NCBI RefSeq assembly: GCF_000620465.1
Contig: NZ_KK211140.1
Location: 995,964-1,059,963, forward strand
Direction of reading: 5' to 3'
Source of the DNA: Ralstonia sp. UNC404CL21Col
GTDB lineage: Bacteria; Pseudomonadota; Gammaproteobacteria; Burkholderiales; Burkholderiaceae
Length of the DNA: 64,000 nucleotides
Part shown: positions 26,019 to 34,640 of the stretch, one piece after another
How the letters are laid out: each line of letters begins with the position of its first letter
Position numbering within the stretch: the first letter of the stretch is position 1
Notes under the pieces: generated by a model
What the model was told of the DNA's origin: nothing
Databases searched by the model: none
The model's input: the letters and a program-made list of their open reading frames with translations, nothing else
Made by a program: the position numbers and the translations under genes

Positions 26019-26213
26019 ATGTCCATCTTTGACGAGAACGAGCACCGCGAGGCCTTCTGGGAAACCGTGCGCCAAGCCATTGAGGCGCGCGAGCAAGCCG
26101 ACGAGGCGCGTCGCGCAGGGCGGTTGACCGGCCTGGCGATCGGCTTGTCAGTGGCCGCGCTTGCGGTTGCACTGATGGCTTGGCGGCGCCGGTCTCCAGA
26201 CGATGTAGCTTGA
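26019..26213 (+). CDS. Small single-pass membrane protein of unknown function
   Basis: 64 residues with a GGGGAGG ribosome-binding site. A charged helical N-terminus (N-E-H-R-E-A-F-W-E-T-V-R-Q-A-I-E-A-R-E-Q-A-D-E-A) is followed by one hydrophobic segment (about 38-55) and a basic end. No family is recognised. It is monocistronic and closed by the terminator at 26261. Confidence 0.6.
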   Translation: MSIFDENEHREAFWETVRQAIEAREQADEARRAGRLTGLAIGLSVAALAVALMAWRRRSPDDVA

Positions 26214-26260
26214 AGCCTTCGCGCTGGTCCCGGCGCAATCCTTAGCACTTCCTTTTCAAT

Positions 26261-26284
26261 CCACGTTTGCAAACGTGGTTTTTT
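26261..26284 (+). terminator. Intrinsic terminator before the iron locus
   Basis: CCACGTTTGCAAACGTGG is a perfect palindrome (26261-26278) followed directly by TTTTTTG. It ends the small membrane-protein gene and insulates the Fur-controlled locus 9 bp further on. Confidence 0.85.
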
Positions 26285-26292
26285 GTTGCCTA

Positions 26293-26313
26293 AAATGAGA
26301 ATGATTCTCATTT
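26293..26313. promoter_or_regulatory. Fur box
   Basis: AAATGAGAAT-G-ATTCTCATTT is a perfect 10-bp inverted repeat with one central base and contains the GAGAATGATTCTC core typical of Fur sites in betaproteobacteria. It lies about 60-80 bp upstream of the sigma-factor start at 26374 and would repress it when iron is plentiful. Confidence 0.92.
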
Positions 26314-26373
26314 GTATGGGCGCGATGTGTGCGTTTCTGTGCGCGGGCGCCCGGTGGATTCCCGGGAGCCTGC

Positions 26374-26904
26374 ATGCCAGCCGTTCAGTCCGAGCCGCGG
26401 CACGAGATCGACACAGCGATTGATGCGCTTTATGTGCAGTACAGCGACTGGCTGCTCGCCTGGCTGGGCAAAAAGCTGGCATGTGCGGAGGAAGCGGCGG
26501 ACGTGTTGCACGACACGTTCATGCGCGTGATGGCCGCGCCGGACAGGTTGGGGGAGTTGCGCGAGCCGCGCGCATATCTGACCACGACCGCCAAGCATTT
26601 GATGATCGATCGGGCGCGTCGTCGACGTGTTGAATGCGCATGCCTGGATGAACTGACGTTGCGGTCCGCGCAGTATGGGCATGCGCCATCGCCCGAGCAG
26701 CGCCTGGCGCAGATGCAGTCGTTGCAGCACACGAGCGCGATGCTGGAAACCCTTTCGCCCAGCGCGCGCGAAGCGGTGCGGCTGCGCTACATCGAAGGGC
26801 AATCCCACGCGTGCATTGCCGAGCAGCTTGGCAAGTCGACGCGCATGGTGCGCAAGTATCTCGTGCAGGCCGTGGAGCGTTGCGCGACATGCGCGATGCG
26901 TTGA
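26374..26904 (+). CDS. FecI-type ECF RNA polymerase sigma factor (iron starvation)
   Basis: 176 residues from the ATG at 26374; a GTG at 26329 in frame is a weaker alternative. Sigma region 2 covers about 15-85 (D-V-L-H-D-T-F-M-R-V-M, then Y-L-T-T-T-A-K-H-L-M-I-D-R-A-R-R-R) and region 4 about 115-165 (L-S-P-S-A-R-E-A-V-R-L-R-Y-I-E-G-Q-S-H-A-C-I-A). This is the FecI/PvdS/FpvI branch that drives siderophore or receptor genes. No fecR-like anti-sigma gene follows and the receptor lacks a signalling domain, so control probably comes through Fur alone. It lies directly upstream of the receptor and alc genes. Confidence 0.9.
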   Translation: MPAVQSEPRHEIDTAIDALYVQYSDWLLAWLGKKLACAEEAADVLHDTFMRVMAAPDRLGELREPRAYLTTTAKHLMIDRARRRRVECACLDELTLRSAQYGHAPSPEQRLAQMQSLQHTSAMLETLSPSAREAVRLRYIEGQSHACIAEQLGKSTRMVRKYLVQAVERCATCAMR

Positions 26905-26989
26905 TCGAAAAAAAGATTCCGCGGCGGTTCCGCTTTTGCGGTGTGGGTCGTCGATGGGTGTGGAAACCACACGCATCTTCCAACACACC

Positions 26990-29194
26990 ATGCCAATGCA
27001 AACGAACACAACAACGGTTTTTCCATCCGATACGTTCTGCCGTACAACGCTGCGCCCGATGGCGCTTGCCGCGCGGCTGACCTGCGCAGTGCTGCTGGGG
27101 GCGGCGCTGCCAACGCAAGCGATCGCGCAAAGTACCACTGGCGAGGTCAGCGCCACGCTGCCCGCAACCACGGCGGTCGGCCGAGGCGAGACGGCGCAAA
27201 GTCCGGGCAAAGGCTTCGTTGCCAGGCAGAGCGCGGCCGGTACCAAGACCGATACGCCCATCATCGAAACGCCGCAGTCGATTTCGGTAGTGACGCAGCA
27301 GCAGCTGGACGACCAGAAGCCGCGCGGCATTTCGGAGGCGCTCAACTACACCTCGGGCGCATTTACCGCACTGGTCGGCGCGTCCAACCGCTACGACTAC
27401 GTTGCGCTGCGTGGCTTCAATGACAGCAGCGTCGACAACACGTTGCTCGACGGACTGCGCTTGATGAGCGACCAGGGCAGCTACAGCTCGTTCCAGGTCG
27501 ATCCGTATTTCCTGCAGCGCATCGATGTGCTCAAAGGGCCGGGTTCGATCCTGTACGGGCGTGCGTCGCCGGGTGGCGTGGTGGCGCTGACGAGCAAGAA
27601 GCCGCTCTTCCAGCCGTATCACGAGGTGGAAGTCACGGTGGGCAATCGCAACCGTCTTGAGGGCGCGTTCGATATCTCCGGGCCGATCGACCAGAACGGT
27701 GTGATGGCCTTCCGGGTGACCGGTCTGGCGCGCGGCATGGACACGCAATTCGAGCACGTGCGCGAGCAGCGGTTTGCGATTGCGCCGTCGCTCGCCATCA
27801 ACTTCACGCCCGATACGCATCTGCTGTTGCAGACCTATTTGCAGCACGATCCGGAAGGCGGCTATCACAGCGGCGTGCCGGCGGAAGGCAGCATCTTCCC
27901 GCGCAATGGCCGCTACATTTCCCGCTACTTTTTCGATGGCGACCCCACGGTTGAAAAATACCGCCGCACCGAGCGCATGGTCGGCTATCAGTTCGAGCAT
28001 GCGTTCAACGATCGGCTGACCGTACGCCAGAACTTCCGCTACGTGTTCGGCGATACGCGTTTGCGCCAGATTTACGGCTTCGGCTGGGCCAGCGCCGATG
28101 AACTGACGCGGTACTACTCCGGCGCCAAGGAGGCCACGCACGCTTACACGGTCGATAACCAGCTGGAAGGCAAGTTCACCACGGGCGCGGTCAAACATAC
28201 GATGCTGTTTGGCCTCGATTATCAGAAGCGCCATGTCGATGGCTTCTGGGAGTCCGGCAGCGCTGACCCGATCAACGCGTTCAATCCTGTATATGGCAGC
28301 CCGGGGCTCACGGGCGTCACGGCGTCACCGGTCGATCGGTGGCTCGAGCAGACCGGCCTGTATCTGCAGGATCAGATTGCTATCGACCGGTGGCGCTTGA
28401 CGCTGGGCGTGCGCGAAGACCATGCGAAGGCGTCCAATCTGTACGGTACCGGCACGCCGTCGGAGTGGAGCGGCTCCAAGTTCACCAAACGTGCGGGCGT
28501 GGTCTATCTGTTCGACAACGGTATCGCGCCGTATTTCAGCTACTCGGATGGTTTCAACCCGAGCCTGCGCGCGGACCAGCGGGGCAATCTCCTGCAACCG
28601 GCCACAGCTAAGCAGTTCGAGGCCGGTGTGCGTTATCAGCCGAAGGGCTCCAGCACGATGCTGTCGGCGGCGGTGTTCAACCTCGATCAGGAAAACGTGG
28701 CGACCAAGCCGGTGGGGCAGATCTACTACGTGCCGAGCGGCAAGATCCGCACGCGCGGCGTAGAGCTGGAAGCGCGCACGCAGGTGACGGACACCGTGTC
28801 GGTGCTTGCCAACTACACCTTCACCAACATGAAGTTCATCGAGTCGGCAGAAGGCTTCGTCGGCAACACGCCGTATCAGGTGCCGCGCCATATGGCGTCG
28901 GCGTGGGTGGACTGGACCTTCATGCCGGGCTACACCGCCGGCATGGGCTTGCGCTACGTCGGCACAAGCTGGGGCGACAACGCCAACAGCTTCAAGGTGC
29001 CGCCGTATACGCTGGTGGATCTGATGTTGCGCATTGACCTTGCACGTTGGGATCCGTCGCTCAAGGGCGCCAAGCTGCAATTGTCTGCCAAGAATCTCTT
29101 TAATAAGAATTACGTGGCATCCTGCTTGAGCAACGCCTATTGTTATTGGGGTGATGCGCGCAATGTGATGGCCACCATTTCTTATCAATGGTAA
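26990..29194 (+). CDS. TonB-dependent siderophore receptor, FauA/FoxA-like
   Basis: 734 residues from the ATG at 26990; ATGs at 26954 and 26996 are also in frame and none has a strong ribosome-binding site. A signal peptide ends at A-I-A-Q. The plug domain (about 85-210) has I-I-E-T-P-Q-S-I-S-V-V-T-Q-Q-Q-L and V-A-L-R-G-F. The rest is a 22-strand barrel ending in S-Y-Q-W, with an aromatic last residue as needed for outer-membrane insertion. There is no N-terminal STN signalling domain. The length equals that of Bordetella FauA, the alcaligin receptor. Position beside alc genes supports uptake of the cognate hydroxamate siderophore. Confidence 0.88.
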   Translation: MPMQTNTTTVFPSDTFCRTTLRPMALAARLTCAVLLGAALPTQAIAQSTTGEVSATLPATTAVGRGETAQSPGKGFVARQSAAGTKTDTPIIETPQSISVVTQQQLDDQKPRGISEALNYTSGAFTALVGASNRYDYVALRGFNDSSVDNTLLDGLRLMSDQGSYSSFQVDPYFLQRIDVLKGPGSILYGRASPGGVVALTSKKPLFQPYHEVEVTVGNRNRLEGAFDISGPIDQNGVMAFRVTGLARGMDTQFEHVREQRFAIAPSLAINFTPDTHLLLQTYLQHDPEGGYHSGVPAEGSIFPRNGRYISRYFFDGDPTVEKYRRTERMVGYQFEHAFNDRLTVRQNFRYVFGDTRLRQIYGFGWASADELTRYYSGAKEATHAYTVDNQLEGKFTTGAVKHTMLFGLDYQKRHVDGFWESGSADPINAFNPVYGSPGLTGVTASPVDRWLEQTGLYLQDQIAIDRWRLTLGVREDHAKASNLYGTGTPSEWSGSKFTKRAGVVYLFDNGIAPYFSYSDGFNPSLRADQRGNLLQPATAKQFEAGVRYQPKGSSTMLSAAVFNLDQENVATKPVGQIYYVPSGKIRTRGVELEARTQVTDTVSVLANYTFTNMKFIESAEGFVGNTPYQVPRHMASAWVDWTFMPGYTAGMGLRYVGTSWGDNANSFKVPPYTLVDLMLRIDLARWDPSLKGAKLQLSAKNLFNKNYVASCLSNAYCYWGDARNVMATISYQW

Positions 29195-29504
29195 TTACAT
29201 TTTCTTCACACAAGCATTCCATTTTCTGTGTAGTATTGTGACTTAGATTGTTGCTCGGCGATGGGCTTGTATGGCATCGCCGGGCATTTCGAATCTGTTC
29301 CCGATATCGCGCTTGCGATATTCATGATCATTCAGCAGCCGGCACGCATCGGCTGTGATCAAAACCCCACCTGAATTCACCCAGCCTAGGCGCGGCCCCA
29401 AGCCGCCGGCCGACGGAGAGCGCGTGCGCTGCGCTTCCCCGGTCGCGTTCCTGGTGCTGTCGTTTGGTAAATGCAGTCTTTGCAAATCAGGAGGTTCAAG
29501 CGTG
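29195..29504 (+). other. 310-bp receptor-alcA intergenic region with hairpin
   Basis: No gene is seen. The first 60 bases are AT-rich and could hold a promoter, but no clear second Fur box or sigma-70 pair is visible. CGGCGATG (29256-29263) pairs with CATCGCCG (29275-29282) around an 11-nt loop without a T-run, so it is at most an attenuating or processing hairpin. The 3' end holds AGGAGG at 29489-29494, the ribosome-binding site of alcA. Confidence 0.5.
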
Positions 29505-30896
29505 ATGAAGTCCGATGTTTATGATTTTATTGCAATTGGTTTAGGGCCATTCAATTTAAGTCTGGCCTGTCTGGCAGAACCGATTGAAAGTCTGAATGGC
29601 CTATTTCTGGAGCGCGCCGAAGAATTCAATTGGCACCCCGGCATGCTGATTGATAAAACCACATTGCAGAATCCATTCCTTGCCGATCTGGTAAGTCTGG
29701 CCGACCCGCAAAGCCGCTTCAGCTTCCTGAATTACTGCAAGCAGGAAGGCAAGATCTATTCGTATTACATCCGCGAGAACTTCTATCTGAGCCGCGCGGA
29801 ATACAACCGTTACTGCAAATGGGTCATCGCGCAACTCCGCAGCGTGCATTTCCACCATGACGTGGACGCGCTGGCCTATGACGCCCAACGCGGCTGCTAT
29901 GTCGTCACGGGCTTTCGTGGCGCGGAGCGGGAACCGTTCGTGCTGCGTGCACGCAAGCTGGTGCTGGGCGTTGGGTCATCACCGTCGTTTCCCGCATGCG
30001 TGCCGCGCGATGGGCATCGCTACCTGCACACCGCCGACTACATCGACGTGCGGGACGCGCTGCGCGAAAAACGCTCCATCACCATTGTCGGCAGCGGGCA
30101 AAGCGCGGCGGAGGTCTATTACGACCTGCTCAAGGAGAGCGACAAGCACGATTACAGCCTCGTCTGGATCACGCGTTCTCCGCGCTTCTTCCAGATGGAG
30201 AACACCAAGCTGACGCTGGAGATGATCTCTCCGGACTACATCGATTACTTCTTCAATCTGCCGGATGGCCGCAAGGAGAGCATCCTCCGCAAGCAGGACA
30301 GCCTCTACAAAGGCGTCAACGCGAGCCTGATCAATCAGATCTACGATCTGCTCGACGACAAGCGCAAGACGGGCGCGCTGCGCACGCACCTCATCACCAA
30401 CTGCGAGCTGCAAGCCTGCCGGCACGATGCCGCTACCGGCACCTACGAGATCGAATTTCAGCAGCTCGACAGCGGCGCGCGCTATGCACATCGCACAGAG
30501 GGGCTCGTGCTTGCCACGGGCTATGAGCAGAACATCCCTGCGTTTATCGATGGCATCCGCCACCGCCTGCGCTGGGACGCCAAGGGCCGCTATCAGCTTT
30601 CGCGCAACTACGCGGCCGATTTCAACGGCAACGAGGTCTACGTGCAGAACGCCGGCCTGCACACGCACGGCCTGACCAATCCTGACCTCGGGATGAGCTG
30701 CTACCGCAACTCCTGCATCATCCGCGAGCTGACCGGAGTGGAGCACTACAAGATCGAGCGGCGCATTGCGATCCAGGATTTTGCGATTCCGTCCACGCCC
30801 GATTTCATTCCGCTGGCGGCCAGGGAGTCAGCCAAGGAAGCAACCAGGGACCGCGTGCCGGAAATGGCGGAAGAGACCGCCGGGGTGGCCGCATGA
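29505..30896 (+). CDS. alcA: Siderophore N-hydroxylase (AlcA-like, IucD/PvdA family)
   Basis: 463 residues from the ATG at 29505, 10 nt after AGGAGG; a GTG one codon upstream is also possible. FAD motif G-L-G-P-F-N-L-S-L lies at residues 12-20, W-H-P-G-M at 43-47, the NADPH motif I-V-G-S-G-Q-S-A-A-E-V near 190, and L-A-T-G-Y-E near 343. This flavin monooxygenase family hydroxylates the terminal amine of a diamine or basic amino acid. In the alcaligin pathway the substrate is putrescine or a derivative. The first 60 codons are unusually AT-rich for this genome. The stop overlaps the transporter start by 4 bp. Confidence 0.9.
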   Translation: MKSDVYDFIAIGLGPFNLSLACLAEPIESLNGLFLERAEEFNWHPGMLIDKTTLQNPFLADLVSLADPQSRFSFLNYCKQEGKIYSYYIRENFYLSRAEYNRYCKWVIAQLRSVHFHHDVDALAYDAQRGCYVVTGFRGAEREPFVLRARKLVLGVGSSPSFPACVPRDGHRYLHTADYIDVRDALREKRSITIVGSGQSAAEVYYDLLKESDKHDYSLVWITRSPRFFQMENTKLTLEMISPDYIDYFFNLPDGRKESILRKQDSLYKGVNASLINQIYDLLDDKRKTGALRTHLITNCELQACRHDAATGTYEIEFQQLDSGARYAHRTEGLVLATGYEQNIPAFIDGIRHRLRWDAKGRYQLSRNYAADFNGNEVYVQNAGLHTHGLTNPDLGMSCYRNSCIIRELTGVEHYKIERRIAIQDFAIPSTPDFIPLAARESAKEATRDRVPEMAEETAGVAA

Positions 30897-32131
30897 CGTT
30901 GCGTGTGTACATCATCCTGATGACGACTTTTGCCGTCATCAGCGATGCCATCCTGATTCCGTTCTATCCGCAGTTCTTTGCTTCGCGTTATGGGCTCGAC
31001 AGCCCCGTCCACGTGGGCGCATACGTCGCGGCGATCTCCATCGCGGTGATGTGCACGCTGCCGGTCTGGGCGCGCGTAGCCAAACGCGTGGAACCGCTGC
31101 ACTTGCTGGTCTACACGCAGTGTGCGGCGGGGACATTCAGCCTGCTGAGCGACTGGGCGCCCGACGTGGTGACGTACTGGGTGCTGTCGATGCTGATGTT
31201 CATGTGCAAGAGCAGCTACCTGCTGATGTATCCGTACATGATGCGGCTCACGCCCAAAGAGCAGCACGCCGCCACGGTGGGCATTCTGTCTGTGGTGGTG
31301 CACTTTGGCGCCATCTTCGGTGCCGTGGTGGGCGGCTTCGTGCTGCAGACGTGGGGGCCGCGTGCCAGCATCGTCGCCATGGCAGCGGGCGATTTCTTCC
31401 AGATGGCTGTGTGCCTGTATCTGATCCGCAGCGGCAAGATCGTGCGCGTCAATTCGGGCGAGCACGCAGAAGCCGCGGCCGCGGAGGCGCCGCGCACGCG
31501 CTGGCGTGATCGTCTGCCGATCCTGCGCCTCGCACTGGTGATGCTGGTGTTCGATTTCAGCGCATACCTGATTCGCTCGTTTTTTTCCGTGTACTGGCAG
31601 CAGGTGTCCGGCCACGACAGCGAGTTCGTTTCAGGCATGGTCTTCGCGATACCGGGTGCCATGGCCATCCTTGCGCTGCGTTTGCATGCCCGTATCCGGG
31701 CGCGCGGTGGCAAGTTGCCGGACCACACGCTGGGCAATCTGCTGCTGGGCGCGGCCGGGCTGCTGCTGCAGGCTGCACCCAACCCTGTGCTGATCGTCAT
31801 CGGGCGCGTGCTCTATGGCTGGGCGTTGTTCCAGATCATCGTGAAGCTCGATGTCAACCTGTTCCGGCTTTCCACACCGCAGCGGTATGCGCACGACTAC
31901 AGCATCACCAATTTCTTCCAGAACCTGGGTGTGCTGCTGTCTTCGTTTGCGGCCGGGGCGATCGTCAATCGCTACGGATTGCACGTGCCGTTCCTGCTGG
32001 CTGCGTGCGGCTTTGTCCTGACGGCGCTGCTCGACCGGCTGATCCTGAACGTGCCGAGCGCCACGCACGCAGGCGAAGCGGGCAGGGCAGGCGAACCCAT
32101 CAACGTGGAGGAGCCCGCCCATGCCAATTGA
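30893..32131 (+). CDS. alcS: MFS siderophore exporter (AlcS-like)
   Basis: 412 residues with about 12 membrane segments (M-T-T-F-A-V-I-S-D-A-I-L-I-P-F at the start; F-Q-N-L-G-V-L-L-S-S-F-A-A-G in TM11). It overlaps alcA by 4 bp and alcB by 11 bp, so it is embedded in the biosynthetic operon. In Bordetella the alcS exporter lies at the far end after alcR; here it is second. The role as exporter of the finished siderophore is inferred from family and context; it also limits internal accumulation in Bordetella. Confidence 0.8.
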   Translation: MTLRVYIILMTTFAVISDAILIPFYPQFFASRYGLDSPVHVGAYVAAISIAVMCTLPVWARVAKRVEPLHLLVYTQCAAGTFSLLSDWAPDVVTYWVLSMLMFMCKSSYLLMYPYMMRLTPKEQHAATVGILSVVVHFGAIFGAVVGGFVLQTWGPRASIVAMAAGDFFQMAVCLYLIRSGKIVRVNSGEHAEAAAAEAPRTRWRDRLPILRLALVMLVFDFSAYLIRSFFSVYWQQVSGHDSEFVSGMVFAIPGAMAILALRLHARIRARGGKLPDHTLGNLLLGAAGLLLQAAPNPVLIVIGRVLYGWALFQIIVKLDVNLFRLSTPQRYAHDYSITNFFQNLGVLLSSFAAGAIVNRYGLHVPFLLAACGFVLTALLDRLILNVPSATHAGEAGRAGEPINVEEPAHAN

Positions 32132-32735
32132 CCTGCATGCCATTCATCGGCGCGCCGACGCCAGCCGTGCACCGCACACGGATGCCGACGGCTACACCTT
32201 CCGTCTGCTGCGCATTCCGGAAGACATCCCGACGCTGCACCGCTGGTTCCAGCCGGAGCGTGCATCGTTCTGGTTGATGCGCGACAAGACCGAAGCTGAG
32301 ATCGGCCAGATCTATCAAGAGCTGATGGATTCCGGGCATGCCACTGCCTATCTCGTCTGGAAAGCAGGGCGCCCGGTCTTCCTGGCCGAGTGCTACGACC
32401 CCGCGCACGACCGCATCCGTGCGTTCTACGACGTGCGGCCCGGCGACTTGGGCATGCACATCTTCATCGGGCCATCGGATGTGCGCGTGCCCGGCTACAC
32501 ACGCGTGGTGTTCTTCGCGTTGATGCGTTTCATGTTCGAACACCTCGGGGCGGCCCGCATCGTGGTCGAGCCCGACGCCAACAACGAACGCATTCACGCC
32601 ATCAACCGCGCCGCAGGTTTCGTCTACGACCGCAACGTCGCCTTTACCGAAAAGATCGCCAGCCTCGCCTTTTGCACTCGGCGGGATTTTGAGCGGGCTA
32701 TCGCCGCCACCGCCGCTACCACCGCCACCGCTTAA
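32121..32735 (+). CDS. alcB: Siderophore N-acyltransferase (AlcB/IucB-type GNAT)
   Basis: 204 residues, close to Bordetella AlcB (about 199). The IucB-type GNAT core is Y-D-P-A-H-D-R-I-R-A-F-Y-D-V, then G-D-L-G-M-H-I-F-I-G-P, and R-I-V-V-E-P-D-A-N-N-E-R-I with N-R-A-A-G-F. In the alcaligin/putrebactin type of pathway this enzyme puts a succinyl group from succinyl-CoA on the hydroxylamine. An alternating Ala/Thr tail (A-A-T-A-A-T-T-A-T-A) ends the protein, encoded by a simple repeat that could vary in length. Confidence 0.88.
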   Translation: MPIDLHAIHRRADASRAPHTDADGYTFRLLRIPEDIPTLHRWFQPERASFWLMRDKTEAEIGQIYQELMDSGHATAYLVWKAGRPVFLAECYDPAHDRIRAFYDVRPGDLGMHIFIGPSDVRVPGYTRVVFFALMRFMFEHLGAARIVVEPDANNERIHAINRAAGFVYDRNVAFTEKIASLAFCTRRDFERAIAATAATTATA

Positions 32736-32753
32736 CCAACGACAGGATTCGCC

Positions 32754-34640
32754 ATGAACGTGACGCTTCAGAACCAGCTCTCCCAACACCCGGCACAGGC
32801 CGCCGCCCACCTCACGCCCGAAGTGTGGGCACAGGCCAATCGGCTGCTGCTACGCAAGGCCATTGCCGAATATGCGCACGAGATCATCCTGGAACCCGAA
32901 CACGTGAAAGATGCGGCCAACGGCTTCGCGCTGTATCAGGTGTTTTCTGACGACGGCAAGGTCTGCTACCAGTTTGAGGCCCGGCGGTTGGCGCTGCGCC
33001 ATTGGTTCATCCGGCCGGAGTCGATTCGCCGCCTGGTCGATGGCGCTGAGCAACCGTTGGATGCGCTGCAGTTCATCATCGAATGCCGCCAGCGCCTTGG
33101 CATCCGCGACGACCTGCTGCCCATCTACCTTGACGAAATCAGCAGCACGCTCTTCGGCAGCGCCTACAAGCGCATGAAGGCCGACGCGCCAAGCAGCGCA
33201 CAACTGGCCGACGCCACCGACTTCCAGACCATCGAGGTCGCAATGATGGAAGGGCACCCGGGCTTTGTCGCCAACAACGGACGCCTCGGCTTCAACGCCG
33301 TCGACTACCAGGCCTATGCGCCGGAGGCCGGCTCCGACATCCGCGTGATCTGGCTGGCCGTGCACAAGGACCACGCCACACCGTCGACGCTGTCCACGCT
33401 CGACTACGCGCAGCTGCTGGCCGAAGAGCTGGGGCAGGACACGGTGGACGAGTTCACCCGCCAGGTGGCCGCCAAGGGCGTCGACCCCGCCGACTATCAC
33501 TTCATGCCGGCGCACCCGTGGCAGTGGTTCAACAAGCTTTCCATCGCGTTCGCCGGCTACGTGGCGCAACGCAAGATCATCTGCCTCGACTACAGCGCGG
33601 ATCACTACATCGCGCAGCAATCCATCCGTACGTTCTTCAACACGAGCGATCGCACCAAGCGCTATGTGAAGACCTCGCTGTCGATCCTAAACATGGGGTT
33701 CATGCGCGGGCTGTCGCCGTACTACATGTCCGGCACGCCGGCGATCAACGAATTCATCAAGGAGCTGGTGTCGGGCGATGCTTTCCTGCGCGAGAACGGT
33801 TTCACGATCCTGCAGGAAGTGGCGGCCATCGGCTTCCGTAACTTCTATTACGAGGCCGCGATTCCCGTAGATACGCCGTACAAGAAGATGTTCTCGGCGC
33901 TGTGGCGCGAGAACCCGCTGCAACTGCTGCAACCGGGGGAACGCCTGATGACGATGGCCGCATTGCTGCACGTCGACAAGGACGGCGTTGCGCTGATGCC
34001 GGAACTGATCCGGCGCTCCGGCCTGCCGGCACTGACCTGGGTGCGTCGATACCTGCAGGCGTATCTCACGCCGCTGCTGCATTGCTTCTACGCACACGAC
34101 CTGAGCTTCATGCCGCATGGCGAAAACCTCATCCTCGTGATGGACAAGCACGTGCCCGTGCGCGCCATCATGAAAGACATTGCCGAGGAATCTGCCATCC
34201 TGGAAATCAAGGCACGTGAATGGCTGCCTGAGCGTGTGCAACGCCTGGCCGTGGAGGTGCCGGATAACTTCAAACTGCTCGGCATCTTCATCGACGTGTT
34301 CGATGGTGTGTTGCGCCACATCAATCACGTGCTGGTGGAAAACGGCTGCTGCACAGAAGACGAGTTCTGGGGTGCGGTCGCGGATTGCGTGTACGACTAC
34401 CAGGACGCGCATCCGGAACGCGCCGCCAAGTATGCCCACTACGACATGTTCGTCCCCGAGTTCCTGCATTCGTGCCTGAACCGCCTGCAGCTGGGCAATA
34501 ACGTGCAGATGGTGAATCTGGCCGACCCCGCATCGAGCCTGAAGATGGCCGGCAACCTGGTCAACCCGATCGCCAAGTTCCGCCGTACAGCGCAGGGCCG
34601 TTCGGTCGCGGCGGCCGAAGCAGCGGAAGCGGCTGCATGA
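32754..34640 (+). CDS. alcC: NIS siderophore synthetase (AlcC-like, IucA/IucC family)
   Basis: 628 residues, matching Bordetella AlcC (about 618). Conserved NRPS-independent synthetase text is G-H-P-G-F-V-A-N-N-G-R-L-G-F, F-M-P-A-H-P-W-Q-W, and R-T-F-F-N-T-S-D-R-T-K-R-Y-V-K-T-S-L-S-I-L-N, which bind ATP and the carboxylate. L-I-L-V-M-D and a FhuF-like C-terminal part follow. The enzyme adenylates the succinyl carboxylate and joins two hydroxamate units, then closes the ring, in the AlcC/PubC/BibC branch. The stop overlaps alcD by 4 bp. Confidence 0.92.
   Translation: MNVTLQNQLSQHPAQAAAHLTPEVWAQANRLLLRKAIAEYAHEIILEPEHVKDAANGFALYQVFSDDGKVCYQFEARRLALRHWFIRPESIRRLVDGAEQPLDALQFIIECRQRLGIRDDLLPIYLDEISSTLFGSAYKRMKADAPSSAQLADATDFQTIEVAMMEGHPGFVANNGRLGFNAVDYQAYAPEAGSDIRVIWLAVHKDHATPSTLSTLDYAQLLAEELGQDTVDEFTRQVAAKGVDPADYHFMPAHPWQWFNKLSIAFAGYVAQRKIICLDYSADHYIAQQSIRTFFNTSDRTKRYVKTSLSILNMGFMRGLSPYYMSGTPAINEFIKELVSGDAFLRENGFTILQEVAAIGFRNFYYEAAIPVDTPYKKMFSALWRENPLQLLQPGERLMTMAALLHVDKDGVALMPELIRRSGLPALTWVRRYLQAYLTPLLHCFYAHDLSFMPHGENLILVMDKHVPVRAIMKDIAEESAILEIKAREWLPERVQRLAVEVPDNFKLLGIFIDVFDGVLRHINHVLVENGCCTEDEFWGAVADCVYDYQDAHPERAAKYAHYDMFVPEFLHSCLNRLQLGNNVQMVNLADPASSLKMAGNLVNPIAKFRRTAQGRSVAAAEAAEAAA

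Noticed and set aside
26905-26989. A FecR-type anti-sigma gene between the sigma factor and receptor
   Set aside because: Only about 85 bp separate them, and the receptor lacks the N-terminal signalling domain a FecR partner would need.
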